A stretch of 64,000 bases of DNA, taken from Hyphomicrobiales bacterium. GTDB taxonomy: Bacteria; Pseudomonadota; Alphaproteobacteria; Rhizobiales; Aestuariivirgaceae. The position numbers and the translations under genes are program-made. The stretch lies in contig JANYHE010000123.1 of the NCBI GenBank assembly GCA_025359215.1, positions 1 through 64,000 on the forward strand. The letters are read 5' to 3'. A model generated the notes under the pieces. It was not told the origin of the DNA. It did not search any database and saw nothing but the letters and a program-made list of their open reading frames with translations. Positions within the stretch are counted from its first letter, which is position 1; each line of letters starts with the position of its first letter. Below are positions 35,401-45,495 of this stretch, one piece after another.

Positions 35401-36822
35401 TTAAGTGGCCGTGCCACCCACCGTGAGATTGTTAATGCGCAACGAGGGCTGGCCAACACCCACAGGCACGCCTTGGCCCGCCTTACCACAGGTGCCGATG
35501 CCAGGGTCTAAGGCCATGTCATTGCCCACCATGGCAATTTGTTTGAGCGCCACGGCACCCGCACCAATAAGAATGGCACCTTTGACAGGTTGCATGATTT
35601 TACCATTCTCGATGATGTATGCTTCCGTGCATGTAAACACGAATTTGCCGGAGGTGATATCAACCTGCCCACCGCCGAATGATTTGGCATAAAGGCCATT
35701 TTTCATGGAAGCCAGAATCTCATCAGGATGGCGATTGCCATTCAGCATGTAAGTGTTGGTCATGCGTGGCAGCGGCACATGCGCATAAGATTCACGCCTG
35801 CCATTGCCGGTGGGGCGAACCCCTGAAAGCCTGGCATTCATGCGGTCTTGCATAAAGCCCACCAGAATGCCTTTTTCAATCAGCGTGGTGCAATTGGGTG
35901 AAGTGCCTTCATCATCAATGCTGATGGATCCACGACGATCAGGAATTGTGCCATCATCAACCACGGTCACATCTTCCGAAGCAATGCGCTGGCCCATCAA
36001 GCCTGCAAAAGCTGAGGTGCCCTTGCGATTAAAATCACCTTCAAGCCCATGACCAATGGCTTCATGCAGCAAAATGCCGGGCCAACCCGGCCCCAACAGC
36101 ACATCCATTTCACCAGCAGGCGCTGGGGCCGCATCTAAACCCACTAAAGCTTGACGCACGGCTTCCCGTGCCGCAGCCTGCCAATTATCTTCAGTGATAT
36201 AAGACAGTGGTGCCCCGCGCCCGCCAAACCCATGGCTGCCTTGGCCTGAGGTTTTGTTGTTCTCGGTTACAGCTGAAACCCCAAACCGTACTAAAGGTCG
36301 AATGTCGCGGTAAATTGAACCATCGGCCCGTGCAATGGTCACAGCCTGATAACTCATGCCAAGTGAAGCCGAAACTTGCTTCACGCGTGGATCAAGACTG
36401 CGGGTGAATTTATCGACTTCCTCAAGCAAATTCACCTTGGCGGCAAATCCCATGGCTTCAACAGGGTTGTCTGATCCATAAAGCTTGCGAGATGTTGCCG
36501 CTGGCGAAACATCAATCGATGCAGAACGTGGCCCACCCAAAATTGAAGAGCACGTTTGCGAAGCACGCTTCAACGCATCCAGAGATAAATCCGAGGAATG
36601 AGCATATGCTGCAGTTTCTCCGGAAACGGCCCGAAGGCCAAATCCACCAGATTCATCAAAACTGGCAGAGCGCAGCCGCCCGTCATCAAACACAAAACTT
36701 TCAGATTGCGATTGCTCTATAAACAATTCGCCATCATCTGCTTTGGCCAAAGTATCGGCCACACGGGCAAGAGCAGCAGAGCCGCCTAATCTATTCAAAT
36801 CATCAGAATGGGTTTGGGTCAT
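35401..36822 (-). CDS. tldD: TldD metalloprotease subunit
   Basis: 473 residues. Catalytic half of the TldD/TldE peptidase. The zinc-binding HExxxH is in ILLHEAIGHGLEGDFNRKG, with further marks AYAHSSDLSLDAL, VVDDGTIPDRRGSISIDDEG and the C-terminal GTCGKAGQGVPVGVGQPSLR. In other bacteria the complex trims peptide antibiotics and degrades antitoxins; the substrate here is unknown. The partner gene pmbA is at 27129-28466. Followed without gap by a HAD gene and then a MATE exporter. Confidence 0.96.
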   Translation of the reverse strand: MTQTHSDDLNRLGGSAALARVADTLAKADDGELFIEQSQSESFVFDDGRLRSASFDESGGFGLRAVSGETAAYAHSSDLSLDALKRASQTCSSILGGPRSASIDVSPAATSRKLYGSDNPVEAMGFAAKVNLLEEVDKFTRSLDPRVKQVSASLGMSYQAVTIARADGSIYRDIRPLVRFGVSAVTENNKTSGQGSHGFGGRGAPLSYITEDNWQAAAREAVRQALVGLDAAPAPAGEMDVLLGPGWPGILLHEAIGHGLEGDFNRKGTSAFAGLMGQRIASEDVTVVDDGTIPDRRGSISIDDEGTSPNCTTLIEKGILVGFMQDRMNARLSGVRPTGNGRRESYAHVPLPRMTNTYMLNGNRHPDEILASMKNGLYAKSFGGGQVDITSGKFVFTCTEAYIIENGKIMQPVKGAILIGAGAVALKQIAMVGNDMALDPGIGTCGKAGQGVPVGVGQPSLRINNLTVGGTAT

Positions 36823-36839
36823 GCCCCAACATAAGCAAA

Positions 36840-36867
36840 GGGGCGCAAACCTTCCAGTGCACGCCCC
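36840..36867 (-). terminator. Hairpin after ialB
   Basis: Six-pair stem GGGGCG (36840-36845) with CGCCCC (36862-36867). Downstream in the minus-strand reading there is only TTTG, so it is a weak terminator or processing site between ialB and tldD. Confidence 0.4.
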
Positions 36868-36890
36868 AGTTTATTTTTAATTTAAAAATC

Positions 36891-37526
36891 TTAGAATTTA
36901 GCGAGATCCGCCAAACCCTCAGCAAAGCCTTCGAGCGGAATTTTGATCGGGTAACCGTTGCCAGGTCGATCATAAATATAGAACGTCGCAACTTTGCCCT
37001 TCATGAATTTCTTCAAAGAAGCAGGCGATGCTTCACCAAAGCCTTCGCAAGCGCGCGGGTTGCAGCGTGTAAAATTCATGCGTCCTTCAAGGGCCGCGCC
37101 ATCAATCTCCATGGCAATACCTGTGGGCAGATAAACGCCGATGGGCACCAAAGCCCGCATCAAAGTTTGTGTCTTGTCGCCTTGCTTCAACTTATTAATA
37201 ATAAGCGAAATGCCAATATTAGGATTGGTTTCGCTGTTCGCGGCTTGAATCATACCGCAGGACTTACCTGCAGGTTGGCCGTTTTCTGCGGGAATGTCAC
37301 CGCATTGAATTTGCCATTTGCCATGCGTGGCAACAGTCTGTGGAGCAGGCGGTGCCGCCGGAGCACCAGCAGCAGGCGCAGTTTTGCGCGGGCCTAAGTT
37401 TTGGGGCGGCAGTTTTGCAGGGTCTTGCGCCGTTGTGTCCTGCGCGAAAGCAGCTCCCGACACGACCATAAGAACCACCGCGGCAAGTGCTGTCTGGCAA
37501 ATCGATTTAATTTTCAAGATTCGCAT
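36891..37526 (-). CDS. Invasion-associated locus B (IalB) family periplasmic protein
   Basis: 211 residues. Signal peptide ends near residue 29 (VVSGAAFAQD), then a Pro/Ala-rich linker and the IalB domain from about residue 66 (HGKWQIQCGD, SCGMIQAANSET, MRALVPIGVYLPTG, FTRCNPRACEGFGEA). Four Cys in the mature domain are spaced to give two disulfides. The name comes from Bartonella; relatives are widespread in free-living Alphaproteobacteria, and the gene is commonly next to coxB, so it is not a virulence sign. Role unknown. Confidence 0.9.
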   Translation of the reverse strand: MRILKIKSICQTALAAVVLMVVSGAAFAQDTTAQDPAKLPPQNLGPRKTAPAAGAPAAPPAPQTVATHGKWQIQCGDIPAENGQPAGKSCGMIQAANSETNPNIGISLIINKLKQGDKTQTLMRALVPIGVYLPTGIAMEIDGAALEGRMNFTRCNPRACEGFGEASPASLKKFMKGKVATFYIYDRPGNGYPIKIPLEGFAEGLADLAKF

Positions 37527-37793
37527 TTTCCCTTAAATGAATGTTGAGCGGCTCTTAGCGCCAGATTCCGTCAAAAACAACCGTATTTTCTGTAAGTTTT
37601 CACTCTCAATTACGGCAGAATTCCGATGCTTTTGTGCATGCTTGGTCCTGCACCTGTTCCAATGACGTTTTGCCGCGCTCGATTAAGTTGCAGCCACCCG
37701 TATTATGTGGTGAACAATCGAGCCAATCATGAGTCCCCCCAAGGGACCCTACAGGCTTGTACACGGCTTGTGAGATTTTGAGGATTTGACGCG

Positions 37794-38684
37794 ATGACGA
37801 GCAACACAAAAAAAATATTAGCTTTCGCAGTGACCGGGTTAATGCTGTTCGCACCTTTGAGTGCTTTTGCCGAAGCTGGAAAAGCCGTTCCTTGGCAGTT
37901 AGGTTTGCAAGATCCAGTGACCCCTGTTGCTGATTACATTGTATGGTTTCACAATATTCTGGTCTGGATCATCAGCGGTATTGTTGCTTTTGTTTTGGCG
38001 CTCCTGATTATCGTAATGGTGAAATTTAATTCCAAAGCCAATCCTGTGCCATCGAAAACCACCCACCACGCTGGCCTCGAAGTGGCATGGACCATTATCC
38101 CAGTTCTTATTCTTGTTGGCATTGCCATTCCGTCGATCCGCCTGCTTTATCTCCAGCGCGATATCCCTGTTCCAGATATGACCATTAAAGCCATTGGCAA
38201 CCCGAGCTGGAATTGGACTTATGAATATCCAGATTTAGGCTTGAATGATGACAAGACTGCAAAAGTCACATTCACATCCTATTTGAAAGCCGAAGCGGAC
38301 GCAAAGAAAGATGGCTCGCCCTATTTGCTGGCAACTGATGTGCCCGTGATTGTGCCTGTCAACAAAACAGTAAAGATGATAGTAACATCAGACCCTGAAG
38401 GCATCATCCACGCATGGACAATCCCTTCATTCGGCATGAAGATTGACGCCATTCCCGGACGTTTGAACGAAGATTGGTTCAAGGCCACCAAGGAAGGTGT
38501 GTATTACGGCCAATGTTCTGAGCTCTGTGGCCAAAACCACGCCTATATGCCCATCGAAGTCCATGTGGTTTCACAGGCTGATTTTGATGCTTGGTCCAAT
38601 AAAGTTAAAACCGCGAGCGTGGAACAAGCCCGTGATTTCCTGTTCGCAATGTTGAAGGCCAAAGGCCAACTCGCGCAAAATTGA
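37794..38684 (+). CDS. coxB: Cytochrome c oxidase subunit II
   Basis: 296 residues. Signal peptide to about residue 26 (PLSAFAEAG), two membrane segments (about 47-70 and 88-110), then the periplasmic cupredoxin domain. CuA ligands are in GIIHAWTIPSFGMK (His) and YYGQCSELCGQNHAYMPIEV (two Cys, Glu, His, Met). Accepts electrons from cytochrome c. The 267 bases upstream, between the divergent ialB and coxB, contain no gene; I see no convincing promoter pair or known regulator site there. Confidence 0.97.
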   Translation: MTSNTKKILAFAVTGLMLFAPLSAFAEAGKAVPWQLGLQDPVTPVADYIVWFHNILVWIISGIVAFVLALLIIVMVKFNSKANPVPSKTTHHAGLEVAWTIIPVLILVGIAIPSIRLLYLQRDIPVPDMTIKAIGNPSWNWTYEYPDLGLNDDKTAKVTFTSYLKAEADAKKDGSPYLLATDVPVIVPVNKTVKMIVTSDPEGIIHAWTIPSFGMKIDAIPGRLNEDWFKATKEGVYYGQCSELCGQNHAYMPIEVHVVSQADFDAWSNKVKTASVEQARDFLFAMLKAKGQLAQN

Positions 38685-38689
38685 TTTGA

Positions 38690-40363
<1,674 letters not shown>

Positions 40364-40367
40364 CACA

Positions 40368-41303
40368 ATGACAATAGAGCACGTAGAATTTTCGGAGAGT
40401 TCCTTTGCCCAAGGCGGCCAAGGAACAGCGGCTGATTATTTTGCGCTGCTCAAGCCACGCGTCATGTCTCTGGTGATCTTCACTGCAATTGTCGGTCTGG
40501 TGGCAGCGCCCGGCCACATCCATCCATGGTTGGGCTTCATTACAATTCTGTGCATCGCCATAGGGGCAGGGGCCGCTGGTGCCCTGAACATGTGGTATGA
40601 GGCCGATATCGACTCTGTGATGAAGCGCACAGCCAAGCGCCCCATCCCACGCGGTGCCATTCAACCCGGCGAAGCATTGGGCTTTGGCATGACCTTGGCA
40701 GCAGGTTCTGTTTTGATGCTGGGCCTGTTGGTAAATTGGCAATCTGCCGCTTTGCTGGCCTTCACCATTTTCTTTTATGTTGTCATCTACACAATCGGTT
40801 TGAAGCGCTATACGCCGCAAAATATTGTCATTGGCGGTGCAGCTGGAGCATTCCCACCGATCGTTGCTTGGGCGGCCGTCACCCACACCGTTGATCTCGG
40901 TTCCATTGCGCTGTTTTTGCTTATCTTCATGTGGACACCACCGCACTTCTGGGCGCTGGCTTTGTTTCGCGAAGGCGATTACGAAAAGGCAAATATTCCA
41001 ATGCTGCCTAATGTTCAGGGCCGCGCCGAAACGCGCAAGCAGATTTTAATCTACACAATTCTAACGCTGCCAACCGTTGCTCTCCCAGTGTTAACCGGAA
41101 CCGCCGGGCTGCTTTATGCAGTGGGCGCTGGCTTTCTCACACTTGTGTTCTTGAAAGATGCGGTTGATGTTTATCGCGCTCCGGAGGGCGCTGCATCTGA
41201 CAGAGCCTGCAAGCATTTGTTTGGCTTTTCTATATATTGGCTTTTTGCAGTGTTTAGCCTCATCTTGGTAGAACGTCTGCTCAATCTTCCGGTGTTGATG
41301 TGA
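40368..41303 (+). CDS. ctaB: Protoheme IX farnesyltransferase (heme O synthase)
   Basis: 311 residues, about nine membrane segments. UbiA-type prenyltransferase adding the farnesyl group to heme b. Marks: [38 protein letters not shown] and [20 protein letters not shown], with the [11 protein letters not shown] segment special to heme O synthase. Starts four bases after ctaD, and its stop overlaps the small following gene. Confidence 0.96.
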   Translation: MTIEHVEFSESSFAQGGQGTAADYFALLKPRVMSLVIFTAIVGLVAAPGHIHPWLGFITILCIAIGAGAAGALNMWYEADIDSVMKRTAKRPIPRGAIQPGEALGFGMTLAAGSVLMLGLLVNWQSAALLAFTIFFYVVIYTIGLKRYTPQNIVIGGAAGAFPPIVAWAAVTHTVDLGSIALFLLIFMWTPPHFWALALFREGDYEKANIPMLPNVQGRAETRKQILIYTILTLPTVALPVLTGTAGLLYAVGAGFLTLVFLKDAVDVYRAPEGAASDRACKHLFGFSIYWLFAVFSLILVERLLNLPVLM

Positions 41304-41461
41304 CTGAACGCAAGGTTCCAGCAGCTTTTTCCCCCGAAGATTTGAAGCGGCGCAGGCGCAACAGCGTCGTCATGGGCCTGTGCCTTGCAGCTGTGTTAGT
41401 TCTGATTTTCATCACAACATTGGTGAACATCTATCAAGCCGCCCATGGTGTTCACCAATGA
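41300..41461 (+). CDS. Small single-span protein of the cox cluster (CoxF-like)
   Basis: 53 residues from GTG 41300, which overlaps the ctaB stop by four bases (GTGA). A basic stretch (LKRRRRNS) precedes one membrane segment ([20 protein letters not shown]), so the N-terminus should be cytoplasmic. Similar tiny proteins stand between ctaB and ctaG in many Alphaproteobacteria and are thought to help oxidase assembly. Its stop overlaps ctaG by ATGA. Confidence 0.8.
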   Translation: MTERKVPAAFSPEDLKRRRRNSVVMGLCLAAVLVLIFITTLVNIYQAAHGVHQ

Positions 41462-42012
41462 GCCGCAGCAAAAATCTTAAAGTGGCGTTAGCCGCGGCAA
41501 CAGTCACTTTCTCGATGCTGGGTCTCTCTTATGCCGCTGTCCCTTTTTATAAAGCCTTTTGCAAAGCCACCGGATTTGGTGGCACCACGCAACGCGCGGA
41601 AGCCGCTCCCAAAAAATCCACTGACGTAAAAATTTCGATCCGCTTTGATGCCAATACCTCGGGCGCATTGCCCTGGGAGTTTCATGCCAAACAAACTGAA
41701 ATGACAGTCAATATTGGCGAGCAGAACATGGCTTATTTTGAAGCGCAGAATAAAGGCGCGAATGTCACAACAGGCAGTGCAGTCTATAATGTTTCGCCGC
41801 CGGCAGCCGGCGCCTATTTCGATAAGATTCAATGTTTTTGCTTTACTAAACATACATTGAAGCCAGGGCAATCCGATGAATTTCCCGTGATGTTTTTTGT
41901 CGATCCTGCTATTCTAGACGATGCGGATGCCAAGGGCATTCACCAGATTACTCTATCATATACTTTCTATCCAGCCGATGCGGATAAAACCGCGGAAGCC
42001 AAAACGAACTAA
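41458..42012 (+). CDS. ctaG: Cytochrome c oxidase assembly protein CtaG/Cox11
   Basis: 184 residues from ATG 41458, overlapping the previous stop; longer in-frame readings lie inside the small upstream gene. One N-terminal membrane anchor (VALAAATVTFSMLGLSYAAV) and a periplasmic immunoglobulin-like domain. The copper-binding CFC motif is in KIQCFCFTKHTLKPGQ, followed by PVMFFVDP. Delivers copper to CuB of subunit I. Confidence 0.96.
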   Translation: MSRSKNLKVALAAATVTFSMLGLSYAAVPFYKAFCKATGFGGTTQRAEAAPKKSTDVKISIRFDANTSGALPWEFHAKQTEMTVNIGEQNMAYFEAQNKGANVTTGSAVYNVSPPAAGAYFDKIQCFCFTKHTLKPGQSDEFPVMFFVDPAILDDADAKGIHQITLSYTFYPADADKTAEAKTN

Positions 42013-42029
42013 TCGAGGAGCACACCAAT

Positions 42030-42869
42030 ATGGCCGACGCACATGCCAAAAATCACGACTATCATCTTGTCAACCCAAGTCCTTGGCCTGTCGTGGGTGC
42101 CGTTTCTGCATTTATAACCGCAGTTGGTGCTATCATCTGGATGCACGGCTCGACCGCAGCCGTTGTCATCATTGGCTTTGGGCTCATCCTTTACACCATG
42201 TTCATGTGGTGGCGTGATATCATCTCGGAGGCTCATGCTGGTGACCACACCGCCGTAGTGTCACTGCACTTGCGTTATGGCATGTTGATGTTCATCGCGT
42301 CTGAAGTCATGTTTTTTGTGGCGTGGTTTTGGGCATTTTTCGATGCCAGCCTCTTCACAGGCGAAGCCAAAATGGCAGCTCGTATCGCCTTCACAGGTGG
42401 CATCTGGCCCCCAAAGGGAACTGTTGTTTTCGACCCATTTCATCTGCCTCTCGTTAACACCCTCATCTTGCTCACATCCGGCACAACTGTAACATGGGCG
42501 CACCACGCGCTGTTGAATAATGATCGCAAAGGCTTGATCAATGGCTTGGTTCTCACCATCCTCTTGGGCGCCTTGTTCACGTGCGTTCAAGCTTGGGAAT
42601 ATGCCCATGCCATGTTCCCTTTTTCTGGCGGCATATATGGTTCAACTTTTTTCATGGCAACGGGTTTCCACGGCTTCCATGTGTTAATCGGAACCATTTT
42701 CCTCATCGTCTGCCTTTTCCGCGCGCAAAAGGGCGATTTCACTGCAAAGCAACACTTTGGTTTCGAAGCTGCCGCTTGGTATTGGCACTTCGTAGACGTG
42801 GTTTGGCTGTTCCTGTTTGCCGCAATTTATATCTGGGGCAACCACGGCGGCGTATTGCCGATTGAGTGA
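42030..42869 (+). CDS. coxC: Cytochrome c oxidase subunit III
   Basis: 279 residues, seven membrane segments. Begins HDYHLVNPSPWPVVGAVSAF and contains MLMFIASEVMFFVAWFWAFF, GTTVTWAHHALLN, ATGFHGFHVLIGTIFL and the C-terminal AAWYWHFVDVVWLFLF, all typical. The stop overlaps the DUF983 start as TGATG. Confidence 0.97.
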   Translation: MADAHAKNHDYHLVNPSPWPVVGAVSAFITAVGAIIWMHGSTAAVVIIGFGLILYTMFMWWRDIISEAHAGDHTAVVSLHLRYGMLMFIASEVMFFVAWFWAFFDASLFTGEAKMAARIAFTGGIWPPKGTVVFDPFHLPLVNTLILLTSGTTVTWAHHALLNNDRKGLINGLVLTILLGALFTCVQAWEYAHAMFPFSGGIYGSTFFMATGFHGFHVLIGTIFLIVCLFRAQKGDFTAKQHFGFEAAAWYWHFVDVVWLFLFAAIYIWGNHGGVLPIE

Positions 42870-43240
42870 TGACTGAAAATTATTATCCGCCGATCTCGCC
42901 TGTTACAACCGGGGTCGGCGGTAAATGTCCGCGCTGTGGGCGCGGAAAATTGTTCAATGGCTATTTGACTGTCGCCAAGTCTTGCAGTTCCTGCGGCCTT
43001 TCCTATGACTTTGCCGATAGTGGCGATGGAGCCACTTGGTTCGTCATGTTGTTTGCTTGCGTCTTTGGTGTGGGGTCCATCCTCGGTGTCGAAGTGGCTT
43101 ATAGTCCTGCATGGTATGTGCATGTGATGATTGCTATTCCTGTTCTGATTATTCTGCCGATGATTATGTTGCGCCCCGCCAAAGGTTTCCTCATCTGCCA
43201 ACAATGGGTAACCAGTGCGCAAGAAGGCAAATTGAAATGA
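42869..43240 (+). CDS. DUF983 zinc-ribbon membrane protein
   Basis: 123 residues from ATG 42869 (a GTG at 42866 is one codon earlier). A CPRCGRGKLF ... CSSCGLSYDF pair forms a likely zinc ribbon near the N-terminus, followed by DSGDGATWFVM and two membrane segments. DUF983 proteins regularly accompany alphaproteobacterial cox clusters; function unproven, assembly is the usual guess. Coupled to coxC and to surf1 by overlapping start and stop codons. Confidence 0.9.
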   Translation: MTENYYPPISPVTTGVGGKCPRCGRGKLFNGYLTVAKSCSSCGLSYDFADSGDGATWFVMLFACVFGVGSILGVEVAYSPAWYVHVMIAIPVLIILPMIMLRPAKGFLICQQWVTSAQEGKLK

Positions 43241-43941
43241 AGCGGCTACTACCGCTGCTCTTTTCTGCTGCAATTGGCATAATCATCCTCTGTGGGTTGG
43301 GCACATGGCAAGTTTACAGACTTGATGAAAAGACCAAAATGATTGCCGCTCTCGAGGCACGCATGAAGTCCGAACCCATCACCTTGGCCGCAGCCCTTGA
43401 AAAGCAATCCAAAGGCGAAGACATTGAATATCTCAAAGTCGCAACCGAAGGCCTCAGTGAGCCTGCGCACGCATTGGCAAAAATATCATCCTTTGACGGA
43501 AAACCCAGTTGGGAAATTATTGAACCTTTTACCAGCACCGACGGCATTTTTGTTTTAGTCGATGCTGGCGCCTCATCCGAAAAACCACTTGCTACCGCTT
43601 CCGCGAAGACTGAAAAAATAACCGGCGTTGTGCGCGTTCACCACAAAGGTCGAGGTTATTTCGACAATGATAATGATGAGGCCAACAACACATGGTATTG
43701 GTGGGATCTGCCTGCCATGCAAGCCGCAGCAGGGGCACCCGCCGATGCCAAGGTCGCGCCGTTTATTTTGCAAAAATTGCCCGAAGGCGAAAATCCAACA
43801 GCCCCCTTTGCCCAAAAACCAACGGTGGAGCTGAGCAATAACCATTTAGGCTATGCCATCACGTGGTTTGGTTTGGCCGCAGCGCTCTTGGCTGTAACAG
43901 GCTTTTTTGCAAAGTCTTTGGTGAAGAAGACTGATGCTTGA
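43237..43941 (+). CDS. SURF1-family oxidase assembly protein
   Basis: 234 residues from ATG 43237 (ATGA with the DUF983 stop). Two membrane segments, one at each end: LFSAAIGIIILCGLGTWQVY with the GxWQ motif and YAITWFGLAAALLAVTGFF with the YAxTWFGL motif. Between them lies the periplasmic domain (WEIIEPFTSTDGIFVLVDAG, RGYFDNDNDEANNTWYWWD). Helps insert heme a into subunit I. Shorter than many SURF1 proteins but complete. Confidence 0.95.
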   Translation: MKRLLPLLFSAAIGIIILCGLGTWQVYRLDEKTKMIAALEARMKSEPITLAAALEKQSKGEDIEYLKVATEGLSEPAHALAKISSFDGKPSWEIIEPFTSTDGIFVLVDAGASSEKPLATASAKTEKITGVVRVHHKGRGYFDNDNDEANNTWYWWDLPAMQAAAGAPADAKVAPFILQKLPEGENPTAPFAQKPTVELSNNHLGYAITWFGLAAALLAVTGFFAKSLVKKTDA

Positions 43942-43979
43942 TCGCAAAGGGCAGGGCCGCTAAGTCATCCCCTAAAATC

Positions 43980-44074
43980 TGTCATCCCCGCATTTATTGC
44001 GGGGACCCACCGTGGCGCAAATTCGGCCGCCTGAGCGTGGTGTAAGATGGGTTGCCGGAATAAATCCGGCAATG
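43980..44074. repeat. Palindromic repeat C (REP-like), before thrC
   Basis: Two hairpins in inverted arrangement: CCCCGCA-TTTAT-TGCGGGG (43986-44004) and TTGCCGGA-ATAAA-TCCGGCAA (44052-44072). Outer parts GTCAT...ACCCA and TGGGT...ATGAC are inverted copies, as in repeats A and B. Stem bases differ from A/B but paired changes keep the folds, so the structure is what is conserved. It ends 20 bases or so before the thrC start. Confidence 0.85.
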
Positions 44075-44095
44075 ACAATAGTTGGAGAAGTTGTT

Positions 44096-45484
44096 TTGAA
44101 ATACATTTCTACCCGTGGTGAAGCACCCGTTCTTGATTTTGAAGGCGCAATGCTTTCAGGCCTCGCGCGTGATGGCGGATTGTATCTCCCCGAAACTTTC
44201 CCGCAAATCTCACGGAGTGAACAACTGGCCCTGCGGGGAAAACCCTATGCTGATGTTGCCTTTGCCATCTGCTCAAAATTCACTGCGGGGTCTATCCCAG
44301 ACACTGATCTTCGCACAATGATCGACGCGGCCTACGCCGCGTTCCATCATCCCGCAACCACGCCCCTCAAACAGCTCGCTCCCAATCAGTATCTGCTCGA
44401 ACTTTTCCATGGCCCCACAATCGCGTTTAAAGATGTGGCCATGCAGCTTTTGGCGCGCTTGATGGATTGGTCATTGGCCAAACACAATCGCCGCGCCGTT
44501 ATTGTTGGCGCTACATCCGGTGACACAGGCGGAGCCGCCATCGATGCCTTCCAACACAACAAAAATGCCAGCCTGTTTATTCTGCACCCCCATGGCAAAG
44601 TATCCGATGTGCAGCGCCGCCAGATGACCACTGTCACCAGCCCGTCAATCCATAATATTGCCATTGAAGGCAATTTCGATGATTGCCAGGCGATTGTAAA
44701 ATCTCTCTTTAATGACCTGAAATTTCGCGATGATGTGGGCCTTGCGGGCGTGAACTCGATCAACTGGGGTCGCATCATGGCCCAGATTGTTTATTATTTT
44801 TATGCAGCCCTGCAATTGGGCGCACCTGATCGTGCTGTCAGCTTCACGGTGCCCACCGGCAATTTTGGCAATGTGTTTGCGGGCCTTGCTGCAAAACGCA
44901 TGGGCCTAAACATTGATCGCTTGGTAATTGCCACCAATAGCAACGATATAATGGACCGCACCCTTAAAACCGGAAGCTATACCATCACCGGTGTTCATGC
45001 CACGCAAAGCCCATCCATGGATATTCAAGTCTCCAGCAACTTTGAGCGTCTCGTTTATCTCGCCAATAATGGCGATGCTGCTGCTGTGCGCTCCCACATG
45101 GAAAGTTTGAAACAATCAGGCCATTTCACTTTGCAAGCCGAAGCCTTGAAATCTATTCGCCATGAATTCGATTCAGGCGCCACCACTGAAACCGAAACAG
45201 CTGCAACAATTGCAAAGGTTTTGGCAGAATCCGGAGAATTGCTCGATCCGCACACGGCAGTTGGTTACGCCATTGCCCAAAAAACCAGCACATCCTCTCC
45301 GATGGTCACACTTGCAACAGCCCACCCCGCCAAATTTCCCGATGCGGTTGAAAAAGCCTCCGGTGTCAGACCAAATTTACCATCTCGACTTACACACTTG
45401 ATGAATGCACCAGAAAGTTTCACAATACTGTCAAACAGCGCAAGCGAAGTGAAGGATTTCATCCTTTCCAACGGAAGACGCTGA
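44096..45484 (+). CDS. thrC: Threonine synthase
   Basis: 462 residues from TTG 44096, which gives the family N-terminus (M)KYISTRGEAP and has GGAGAAG at 44084-44090. The frame is open further upstream, but that part is the palindromic repeat. PLP enzyme turning O-phosphohomoserine into threonine; PLP Lys is in GPTIAFKDVAMQLLARLMD, and IVGATSGDTGGAAIDAF and SFTVPTGNFGNVFAGLAAK form the phosphate and substrate sites. Eleven bases before the M16 gene, likely one operon. Confidence 0.95.
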   Translation: MKYISTRGEAPVLDFEGAMLSGLARDGGLYLPETFPQISRSEQLALRGKPYADVAFAICSKFTAGSIPDTDLRTMIDAAYAAFHHPATTPLKQLAPNQYLLELFHGPTIAFKDVAMQLLARLMDWSLAKHNRRAVIVGATSGDTGGAAIDAFQHNKNASLFILHPHGKVSDVQRRQMTTVTSPSIHNIAIEGNFDDCQAIVKSLFNDLKFRDDVGLAGVNSINWGRIMAQIVYYFYAALQLGAPDRAVSFTVPTGNFGNVFAGLAAKRMGLNIDRLVIATNSNDIMDRTLKTGSYTITGVHATQSPSMDIQVSSNFERLVYLANNGDAAAVRSHMESLKQSGHFTLQAEALKSIRHEFDSGATTETETAATIAKVLAESGELLDPHTAVGYAIAQKTSTSSPMVTLATAHPAKFPDAVEKASGVRPNLPSRLTHLMNAPESFTILSNSASEVKDFILSNGRR

Positions 45485-45495
45485 CGGGAGAATAA

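Noticed and set aside
36891..37526. IalB as a sign of an invasive or pathogenic organism
   Set aside because: IalB-domain proteins are common in free-living Alphaproteobacteria and no other invasion gene is present.
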